A stretch of DNA of 6,424 bases from an uncultured Actinomycetes bacterium (lineage in GTDB: Bacteria > Actinomycetota > Actinomycetes > Nanopelagicales > Nanopelagicaceae). Where the stretch lies: positions 1 to 6,424 of the forward strand of contig CAINSH010000249.1 in the NCBI GenBank assembly GCA_903852955.1, written 5' to 3'. Below the pieces are notes generated by a model. It saw only the letters and a program-made list of their open reading frames with translations. It did no database searches and had not been told where the DNA came from. Below are positions 1 to 6,424 of this stretch, in pieces. The position numbers and the translations under genes are program-made. Numbering within the stretch: the stretch's first letter is position 1; each line of letters opens with the position of its first letter.

Positions 1-212
1 ATTGGATACGGATCCCAGTGCTGGAAACTTGAGGTCACGCCTAACGGCAGTGATTTAAAGGAGCGCTTACTTTCTTCGGCGCTCTTGCCTGTTTGCTTAG
101 AAAATAACTCCCACTCATCTTTTAAGAGTTGGGCTACTCGCTCAGGTGATACTGGAGTAGATGTTGTTGGAACGAATCTAAAAGTTTCTCTGTGGTTAGT
201 TTGTGTAAGCAT
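1..212 (-). CDS. Class-III PLP-dependent aminotransferase, N-terminal fragment (cut by window edge)
   Basis: This frame is open for 70 codons from an ATG at 212-210 to the left edge, so only the N-terminus is present. It reads as real protein: a variable charged helix (about residues 22-52, including PERVAQLLKDEWELF), then SFKSLPLGVTSSFQHWDPYP at 51-70. That last segment resembles the start of glutamate-1-semialdehyde aminomutase / aspartate aminotransferase-family (class III) proteins, where a 'LPGGV.S.....DPYP'-like stretch precedes the PLP-binding domain. The catalytic lysine and PLP motifs lie outside the window. No ATG, GTG or TTG occurs in frame between the upstream stop (299-297) and this ATG, so the start is well determined, but no Shine-Dalgarno sequence precedes it and translation may be leaderless. 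Open frames on the plus strand (to 300) and in another minus frame (334-134) overlap it and look like shadows. The substrate cannot be told; amine or polyamine transamination is only a guess from the nearby pot genes. Confidence 0.75.
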   Translation of the reverse strand, partial: MLTQTNHRETFRFVPTTSTPVSPERVAQLLKDEWELFSKQTGKSAEESKRSFKSLPLGVTSSFQHWDPYP

Positions 213-279
213 TTGTAAAACATGTACGGCAAAGGTTTCAGCTTTTGAAACTCGTTTGAGAAGTACTCTCCCGGTTCGG

Positions 280-307
280 TTTTTAGTCCTTTTGAACTAA
301 GGCTCAA
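280..307 (-). promoter_or_regulatory. Weak candidate promoter for the aminotransferase
   Basis: On the minus strand a TTGAGC (307-302) lies 16 nt upstream of a TAAAAA (285-280), each matching 4 of 6 consensus bases. It would start transcription near 273 and leave a leader of about 60 nt before the ATG at 212. No convincing -10 element sits at the leaderless distance from that ATG. This is a low-confidence reading of the only gene-free stretch on this side (213-371). Confidence 0.2.
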
Positions 308-319
308 GTATCTCATGCC

Positions 320-368
320 GTTTTTTATTTGCAACCCCCAAAAAAGGGGGTGTCATGCGGGAAAAAAC
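320..368 (-). terminator. Stem-loop after the ABC-2 exporter operon (possible terminator)
   Basis: A perfect inner stem ACCCCC (334-339) / GGGGGT (346-351) closes an A6 loop (340-345). Outside it, GTTTTTT (320-326) can pair with AAAAAAC (362-368), giving a second 7-bp stem across an internal loop. The structure starts 4 nt after the stop codon of the last exporter gene (374-372), as expected for a 3' end. On the minus-strand transcript, however, the U-tract precedes the hairpin and an A-rich run follows it, so it is not a textbook intrinsic terminator. It could terminate weakly, stabilise the mRNA 3' end, or insulate the downstream aminotransferase. Confidence 0.5.
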
Positions 369-371
369 CTG

Positions 372-1199
372 CTACTTCATAAAAAGTGCGTTTAGCCGTT
401 TGGTTGTAAAAAACAGACCAACAACAATCATGACCACAAAGTAAAGCGCATGCCCGGCTAAGCCAAAGTTAATATGCCCAAGACAAAGTCCACGGACTAA
501 GTCAATCGCATGGGAAAGCGGTAAAAGATTGACCACAAACTGTAACCACTGTGGAAAAACAGTTATTGGATAAAAAGATCCAGAAAATAAAAACATTGGC
601 AATAAAATCATATTAACAATTTCGAGCTGTTGGAATGACTTCATATAAGAAGTAACTGCCATTCCGCACGATGCAAAACCAAATGCAATTAAGACTGCAG
701 CAGGAATTGCAAGTAAACCCCAAGCACTTACAACTAACCCTAGAGGTGCAATCACAACCATAAAAGCGCACGCATATGAGAAGCCACGGATAAGAGCCCA
801 ACCAATTTCACCGAGTGCAACGTCTAAGGGACCCATAGATGTTGCCAACATTCCGTGATAAATGCGATCATGATTAAGTTTGAAGAAAACATTCATAGTC
901 GAGTCATAGATTGCGCCATTCATGGCACTTGTTGCAAGAAGTGCAGGGGCGATAAAAGCTGCATATTTAATTGTTTCGCCGCCAACCGCGATTGTTGGAA
1001 GTAGCTTTCCAATTCCATAACCAAATGAAAGTAAATAAAGAACAGGTTCTAGAAAGCCTGAAATAACAATCATGTAGGTCGATGATTTAAATGCAATATA
1101 ACCACGTTCTAGTAATTGCAGAACACGACCTGAATACACACGTTCACCACGTTTACCTGCGCGGGCATCTGCGATAGCTACAGCCATTGGGATAAACAT
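372..1199 (-). CDS. ABC-2 type transporter permease (NodJ/DrrB-like), second membrane subunit
   Basis: Predicted inner-membrane subunit of an exporter, 275 aa, the usual length for ABC-2 permeases. A roughly 38-residue cytoplasmic N-terminus is followed by about six hydrophobic segments (near residues 42-63, 79-98, 133-157, 160-182, 194-212 and 249-267). Family hallmarks are the FIAPALLA stretch at 82-89 and the ABC-2 signature region with MFLFSGSFYP at 202-211, followed by the LLPLSHAIDLVRGL stretch typical of NodJ/DrrB proteins. The ATG at 1199-1197 directly abuts the TAG stop of the upstream permease (1202-1200) with no spacer, which points to translational coupling; a second in-frame ATG lies four codons later. 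It is the last gene of the operon and a stem-loop follows its stop. It is clearly related to its neighbour, with the APALLA motif at the same residue numbers, so the two probably form a heterodimeric pore. The exported substrate is unknown. Confidence 0.9.
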   Translation of the reverse strand: MFIPMAVAIADARAGKRGERVYSGRVLQLLERGYIAFKSSTYMIVISGFLEPVLYLLSFGYGIGKLLPTIAVGGETIKYAAFIAPALLATSAMNGAIYDSTMNVFFKLNHDRIYHGMLATSMGPLDVALGEIGWALIRGFSYACAFMVVIAPLGLVVSAWGLLAIPAAVLIAFGFASCGMAVTSYMKSFQQLEIVNMILLPMFLFSGSFYPITVFPQWLQFVVNLLPLSHAIDLVRGLCLGHINFGLAGHALYFVVMIVVGLFFTTKRLNALFMK

Positions 1200-2039
1200 C
1201 TACTTGGCCAATCGCTTAGTAAAAATACGCGCTGAGAAGAAAAGTCCCGCGACTAACATGATTCCTAGGAAAATGAAATGCACCCAGACCATTGTCGGTG
1301 AAACTTCGTGACCATACGTTAAGTGGCGTCCGAGTTCGGTTGCATGCCATAAGGGTGAGATCCAACCGATCCACTGTAAGAAGAAGGGCATTGAAGTAAG
1401 CGGAAAAAAAGTACCTGAAAACATAAATAACGGCATCATTACAAAGCGGCCTAATACGACAAAAAAGATATTTTCATCTTCTAAGCGCCCAGCAAGCGCT
1501 TGCATTAATGCGCCGAAAGATGCTCCAGCAAAGATTGCTGTTGGAATTGCCAGCCATGCACGCGGGGAGTTCACTGCGCCGAATAGCCACATGACTATGA
1601 AATACAAAACTACTGTGTAAAACGCGCGGAAAAGTGCAGTGAGGAAAACACCATAAGAAATCTGTGTGCCCGTTAAAGGAGTTGAGTTCATTGAATAAAA
1701 AGTCTTATGCCACTTAAAACCTTCCAGAGTTGGAAAAACTGTTTCATCCATCGTTCCTTGAATTGCAGCTTGTGCAAGAAGGGCTGGTGCTAAGAAAGTT
1801 AAGTATTTAACGCCATCAACACCGGCAGAACCAACGCTTTTATCAATTAGTCCGCCGAGACCAATACCGACTGAAATTAAGTACAAAACTGGATTAGCAA
1901 TTGCAATTCCAAGGATCATCCAGATCCACTTCATCATTTGTCGAATTCTTGCCTGTGCAACATAGATCGCACCACGTGATTGAACTTTGGCGGCATCTAC
2001 TAGGACTAGCGAACCCTGTCTGATATTAATAATGCTCAT
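1200..2039 (-). CDS. ABC-2 type transporter permease (NodJ/DrrB-like), first membrane subunit
   Basis: Predicted membrane subunit of the same exporter, 279 aa. An N-terminal cytoplasmic region of about 37 residues, with a basic stretch near 31-37, precedes roughly six hydrophobic segments (about 38-62, 79-97, 128-153, 162-182, 192-212 and 250-270). It carries FLAPALLA at 82-89 and the ABC-2 signature block PLFMFSGTFFPLTSMP at 203-218, followed by WISPLWHATELGRHL. The ATG at 2039-2037 overlaps the ATPase stop codon by one base (TAATG), so translation is probably coupled to that of the ATPase. The downstream permease starts immediately after this gene's TAG. Length, motif order and colinear positions mark the two permeases as diverged copies. 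Nothing in the sequence identifies the cargo; members of this family move drugs, lipo-oligosaccharides or polysaccharide precursors. Confidence 0.9.
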   Translation of the reverse strand: MSIINIRQGSLVLVDAAKVQSRGAIYVAQARIRQMMKWIWMILGIAIANPVLYLISVGIGLGGLIDKSVGSAGVDGVKYLTFLAPALLAQAAIQGTMDETVFPTLEGFKWHKTFYSMNSTPLTGTQISYGVFLTALFRAFYTVVLYFIVMWLFGAVNSPRAWLAIPTAIFAGASFGALMQALAGRLEDENIFFVVLGRFVMMPLFMFSGTFFPLTSMPFFLQWIGWISPLWHATELGRHLTYGHEVSPTMVWVHFIFLGIMLVAGLFFSARIFTKRLAK

Positions 2040-2958
2040 TATTCGATCAGAGTTCTTCCGGTAAGTCGCAAGAAAACATCTTCGAGAGATGATCTACGTA
2101 CAAGGGATGTTTTTGGATGAAGATTGGCGGCATAAACTCTTTCAAGCAACTCTTCGCCATCTTCGGTGTACATAAGTACACGGTCCGGGAGTTCTTCAAT
2201 TCGTTCGCACATGCTGCGCAGTTGATCAGCCACAGCCTGATTACGATCAGAACCAAATCGAAGTTCAAGGACTTCTTTGGATGAGTAATCCTTAATAAGT
2301 GTTGCAGGACTACCTTCGGCCATGATTGAACCCTTGTCCATAACAATCAAACGGTCGCAAAGTTGTTCAGCTTCATCCATAAAGTGAGTTGTGATGAGCA
2401 AAGTAACGCCTTGTTCTTTAAGGCGGAATAAGCGATCCCATAAAATATGTCGAGCTTGTGGATCTAAACCAGTAGTTGGTTCATCCAACATAAGAATTTC
2501 AGGTTCACTAACAAGTGCGCGTGCGATTGTTAAGCGGCGCTTCATTCCACCGCTTAAGTTTTCAACTTTGGCATCACGCTTTTCTTCTAGTTGAGCAAAA
2601 GCTAAAAGCTCTTCAACTTTTTGCTTTACAAACTTACGGGGTAAGCCAAAATAGCGGCCATAGATGTAGAGGTTTTCGGTAACGCTTAGCTGCATGTCCA
2701 AATTATCTTGTTGAGGAACAACGCCAAGGTGTGCGCGAATCTGCGGACCATTTATTTCTGGGTCTTTGCCCAGAATCGAAATCGTGCCCGAAGTTCGTTG
2801 CGAGGTGGCCCCAATAATGCGCATGGCAGTTGATTTACCTGCCCCGTTGGGCCCAAGAAAACCAAAGGACTCACCCTTATAGACATCGAAATCGATGCCG
2901 TTTACAGCGGTGAAATCGCCGAATTTCTTGGTCAACCCACGTGCAGAAATAAGCGGAG

Positions 2959-2965
<7 letters not shown>
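2039..2965 (-). CDS. ABC-2 exporter ATP-binding protein (NodI/DrrA/CcmA-like)
   Basis: Cytoplasmic ATPase that would power the two permeases encoded downstream; 308 aa from the chosen start. All nucleotide-binding motifs are intact: Walker A GPNGAGKST at 38-46, Q-loop around Q85/Q86, ABC signature LSGGM at 137-141, Walker B ILMLDEP at 157-163 with catalytic E162, D-loop GLD at 166-168 and switch histidine H194. A C-terminal extension of about 100 residues ends in SLEDVFLRLTGRTL, the typical tail of NodI-like exporter ATPases. I prefer the ATG at 2965-2963, giving MSTPLISARGL. A TTG two codons upstream (2971) is possible, whereas an ATG at 2980-2978 is followed at once by TAA. There is no Shine-Dalgarno site, and a -10 element lies only about 16 nt upstream, so the leader is roughly 10 nt or less. 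It is the first gene of the operon and overlaps the next gene by one base. Substrate unknown. Confidence 0.93.
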
Positions 2966-4434
<1,469 letters not shown>

Positions 4435-4436
4435 TT

Positions 4437-5243
4437 TTAGAATCTGCCACCAGTTGTAGAGTCCTGGCTCAATCGTTGCGACAGATAAATTGGAACAACG
4501 GATAAGACAACAAGCGTTGCAGCAACCACGTTAACAATTGGAGCCTGATTCGGCCTAAATAAGTTGTTATAAATCCAGATAGGTAGTGTTTGAATTCCAG
4601 GGCCCGCTGTAAATGTCGTAACGACGATTTCGTCAAATGAAAGACCAAATGCTAATAAGCCACCGGCAAACAAAGCTGATGCAAGATTAGGCAGAGTTAT
4701 TAACCGAAAAGTTGTAATTCCATTTGCACCTAAATCCATGGAAGCTTCTTGAAGGTTAGTTCCCATACGTCGCAAGCGTGCGATGGCATTGTTATAAACA
4801 ATCACAATGCAAAAAGTTGCATGGCCAATAACAACTGTAAGTAACCCCGTCGACATACCTAATTGCTTAGTAAATGCATTATTAAGGGCGATGCCGGTGA
4901 CTACTCCAGGGAGTGAGATTGGCAAAACAACTAGTAGTGAAATTACTTCGCGTCCAAAGAACTGATATCGACTTACTGCAAAAGCCAAACAAGTTCCTAG
5001 AACGAGTGCAATCGCGGTAGCTGAAAGCCCAGCAAAAATACTCCACTTAAGCGCTTCTCTAACGCCAGTGTTTTCTAGCGCTTTTGTCCACCAGATTGTC
5101 GTGAACCGAGAAGGTGGCCAAGAAAAGGTTTTACTTGCATTAAATGAGTTAATAACCACAACACTCAAAGGTATGTAGATAAATGCCAGACCTACGCCTA
5201 GCAAGGCCGCCAAAAACATTCGGGCATTTCTAGAAATTGTCAT
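4437..5243 (-). CDS. potC: Spermidine/putrescine-type ABC importer permease PotC
   Basis: Inner-membrane permease of a polyamine-type importer, 268 aa, normal for PotC. It has about six hydrophobic segments (near 10-32, 67-91, 100-120, 134-155, 187-205 and 236-254). The periplasmic loop after the first one contains NSFNASK (32-38), matching the 'SFN.S' feature of PotC. The cytoplasmic EAA loop that docks on the ATPase is at 166-185: EASMDLGANG with a closing LITLP. The ATG at 5243-5241 overlaps the potB stop by one base (TAATG), implying coupled translation and equal subunit supply. It is the last gene of the operon visible here. Its TAA (4439-4437) lies 2 nt from the convergent guaB1 stop, with no room for a separate terminator. 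The exact substrate (putrescine, spermidine or a related amine) cannot be read from the permease; opine, thiamine or iron importers are more distant alternatives. Confidence 0.9.
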   Translation of the reverse strand: MTISRNARMFLAALLGVGLAFIYIPLSVVVINSFNASKTFSWPPSRFTTIWWTKALENTGVREALKWSIFAGLSATAIALVLGTCLAFAVSRYQFFGREVISLLVVLPISLPGVVTGIALNNAFTKQLGMSTGLLTVVIGHATFCIVIVYNNAIARLRRMGTNLQEASMDLGANGITTFRLITLPNLASALFAGGLLAFGLSFDEIVVTTFTAGPGIQTLPIWIYNNLFRPNQAPIVNVVAATLVVLSVVPIYLSQRLSQDSTTGGRF

Positions 5244-6103
5244 TACATGCTCGCTAACGCACCAGTACGGCGGACCAAATATAAGTACAAAGCCATGATG
5301 GTGACTGGAATCGTTGCAATTGTTGCAGCAAACGGTAAGTTGATACTGAAGTTTTGATAAACAACATTGCCCAACATTTGTAACTTGCCACCAATAATCT
5401 GAGCTGTTATGTAATCACCTAAACTGAGTGAAAAAGTAAACATTGATCCAGCTACTAAACTTGGAAAAATTAAAGGAAGAATCACTTTTCTAAAAGTATA
5501 GAAATTGTGCGCCCCTAAATCACCGGACGCATCCAGTAAGTTATTTGGTAAACGCTCAAGCCCTGCATAGATTGGCAAGATCATGTAAGGAAGCCATAGG
5601 TAAGAAAGCCCGATAATGATTGCAGGTCCACCGAATCCAGGTGAGTGGATACCAATTGGCTTTAATAGCCAATCTAAAACACCGTTTCCAGGTTCTAACA
5701 TTGTTCGCCATGCATAGATTTTTACTAAATAAGAAGCCCACAATGGGGTTAAAACAAGTGCCACCAAAATCTTTTGTGTCTTAGGACGAGCAATTTTGGC
5801 CATATAGAAAGCCATTGGAATCGCCAAAACTGTGCAAAAAAATGTAACGCTTATTGCAATTCCTAAAGTTCGCAAAACCACATTTTTATACGCGGCATCG
5901 GTGAGCATGTCTTGAAAGTTTCCAAAGTTGAACTGTTGAATAACATTTCCAGTAAAGCTATCTATCGTAAAGAAAGCTGTGACTAAAAGCATTGCTAGTG
6001 CGCCTAAATAGGCAACTACAAGCCATAGAACAGGGGCGGTTAAAAGTGCAGTAAGTCGCATGCGCGGCTTCTTATGCATATACGTTGATAAAGAATGCAA
6101 CAC
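5243..6103 (-). CDS. potB: Spermidine/putrescine-type ABC importer permease PotB
   Basis: Partner permease of PotC, 286 aa, the usual PotB length. A short basic N-terminus (KKPRMR at 11-16) precedes about six hydrophobic segments (near 19-46, 75-102, 112-132, 160-181, 208-230 and 258-279). The EAA loop is at 191-210 (DASGDLGAHN ending in VILP), with D in place of the first E. PYMILPIYAGLERLP just before it is characteristic of PotB/PotH proteins. The GTG at 6103-6101 is chosen because a strong Shine-Dalgarno AAAGGAG lies 5 nt upstream; a TTG at the next codon and ATGs at codons 9 and 15 are less well placed. The gene follows potD after a 61-bp gap that contains a strong terminator, so its expression should be only a fraction of potD's. 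It overlaps potC by one base. Confidence 0.91.
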   Translation of the reverse strand: MLHSLSTYMHKKPRMRLTALLTAPVLWLVVAYLGALAMLLVTAFFTIDSFTGNVIQQFNFGNFQDMLTDAAYKNVVLRTLGIAISVTFFCTVLAIPMAFYMAKIARPKTQKILVALVLTPLWASYLVKIYAWRTMLEPGNGVLDWLLKPIGIHSPGFGGPAIIIGLSYLWLPYMILPIYAGLERLPNNLLDASGDLGAHNFYTFRKVILPLIFPSLVAGSMFTFSLSLGDYITAQIIGGKLQMLGNVVYQNFSINLPFAATIATIPVTIMALYLYLVRRTGALASM

Positions 6104-6108
6104 CGCGA

Positions 6109-6115
6109 CTCCTTT
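6109..6115 (-). promoter_or_regulatory. Shine-Dalgarno site of potB
   Basis: AAAGGAG on the minus strand with a 5-nt spacer to the GTG at 6103. It decides the potB start in favour of GTG over later ATG codons. It is the only strong ribosome-binding site visible in the window; the other starts are leaderless-like or coupled to an upstream stop. Confidence 0.8.
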
Positions 6116-6120
6116 CTAAT

Positions 6121-6159
6121 AAAGAAAACCGGGCGTGGGAATTAACCCACGCCCGGTTT
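6121..6159 (-). terminator. Intrinsic terminator between potD and potB
   Basis: A perfect 14-bp, GC-rich inverted repeat (arms 6146-6159 and 6126-6139) encloses a 6-nt loop. On the minus strand it is followed by TTTTCTTTATT. This is a canonical Rho-independent terminator that begins 5 nt after the potD stop (6167-6165). Because potB follows in the same direction with its own ribosome-binding site and no obvious promoter, it probably acts as a partial terminator that lowers permease transcription relative to the binding protein. Confidence 0.9.
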
Positions 6160-6164
6160 ATTAC

Positions 6165-6424
6165 TTATGAATTACGCAAGCTGGACCAAGCTTTAACCCA
6201 TTCAGCGTAAGGAACACACTTAACATCAGTACGTCCATCAAGACATGTTTCTGTCGCTGTATTCCAGTAGTAAACATCTTCCCAGTAAGCATCATCTGCA
6301 GCATGGAAAGTTGCACAGTGGTTCTTATCAGCAGTTAGATCACAAGACTTTGCGTTAGATGGAGCTTCTCCAAACCACTCTGCAACTGCAGCATTTGCTG
6401 CAGGTGATGCAATGTGATTCATCC
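6165..6424 (-). CDS. potD: Polyamine-type ABC importer substrate-binding protein, C-terminal fragment
   Basis: Only the last 85 full codons are in the window. The frame runs off the right edge, and the Met codon at 6422 is internal, not the start. The sequence MNHIASPAANAAVAEWFGEAP, followed by an asparagine, matches the C-terminal helix of PotD/PotF-like extracellular solute-binding proteins, where '.M.......NA..A.....'-type segments precede the last lobe elements. The rest (DAYWEDVYYWNT, then YAEWVKAWSSLRN) is aromatic-rich, as in polyamine-type binding proteins. Four cysteines at fragment residues 27, 36, 60 and 69 could form two disulfides in the exported protein. The signal peptide or lipobox lies outside the window. 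The position just upstream of potB and potC supports the assignment; the ligand itself cannot be read from this part. Confidence 0.85.
   Translation of the reverse strand, partial: MNHIASPAANAAVAEWFGEAPSNAKSCDLTADKNHCATFHAADDAYWEDVYYWNTATETCLDGRTDVKCVPYAEWVKAWSSLRNS

Noticed and set aside
85..300. Plus-strand open frame of 71 codons
   Set aside because: It lies antisense to the aminotransferase frame, has an unconvincing composition (rich in Ser, Cys and Val), no ribosome-binding site and no recognisable motif.
134..334. Minus-strand open frame of 66 codons
   Set aside because: It is in a different frame from the aminotransferase, starts inside the hairpin region and ends within the real coding segment. 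It is best explained as a shadow.
613..801. Minus-strand open frame of 62 codons within the second permease
   Set aside because: Alternate-frame shadow of transmembrane segments; cysteine-rich with no independent start signal.
2047..2346. Minus-strand open frame of 99 codons
   Set aside because: It is fully contained in the ATPase gene in another frame, while the ATPase sequence is continuous and motif-complete there.
2391..2594. Plus-strand open frame of 67 codons opposite the ATPase
   Set aside because: Antisense to the signature/Walker B region; its sequence is only the reverse reading of conserved ATPase codons.
5556..5741. Minus-strand open frame of 61 codons within potB
   Set aside because: Alternate-frame shadow; the potB frame is intact across it and carries family motifs.

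Overview
The window most likely comes from a streamlined, low-GC actinobacterium of the freshwater acI / Nanopelagicales type. Three things suggest this: a full-length GuaB1-type protein, a family I know mainly from Actinobacteria such as Mycobacterium; base composition that by eye is well below that of soil actinomycetes; and very tight packing, with overlapping genes, near-absent intergenic DNA and starts without Shine-Dalgarno sites. The lineage is inferred, since no phylogeny could be run.

Layout. (1) Positions 1-212, minus strand: N-terminus of a class-III (PLP-dependent) aminotransferase that runs off the left edge. (2) 213-371: its upstream region plus a C5/G5 hairpin framed by T6 and A6 tracts just after the next operon. 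(3) 372-2965, minus strand: a complete three-gene ABC-2 exporter operon, with a NodI/DrrA-like ATPase first and then two related membrane subunits, joined by a TAATG overlap and a TAG-ATG abutment. (4) 2966-2997: a 32-bp divergent spacer with two overlapping -10 elements on opposite strands. (5) 2998-4434, plus strand: guaB1, an IMP dehydrogenase/GMP reductase family enzyme with a CBS insert. (6) 4437-6424, minus strand: the end of a polyamine-type ABC importer operon, potD (C-terminus only), then potB, then potC. A strong intrinsic terminator lies between potD and potB.

How the parts relate. The pot genes form a periplasmic-binding-protein-type importer for polyamine-like solutes. No potA-like importer ATPase is visible, so it must lie upstream of potD or elsewhere. 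The ABC-2 operon is an exporter with all its core subunits, but nothing nearby identifies its substrate. GuaB1 belongs to purine salvage and shares only a promoter region with the exporter. No tRNA, rRNA, CRISPR array, insertion sequence or phage-like gene was seen, and no gene-free stretch exceeds 300 bases. I see no clearly novel multi-gene system. The most interesting signals are the symmetric divergent promoter, the potD/potB terminator and the concealed aminotransferase fragment.
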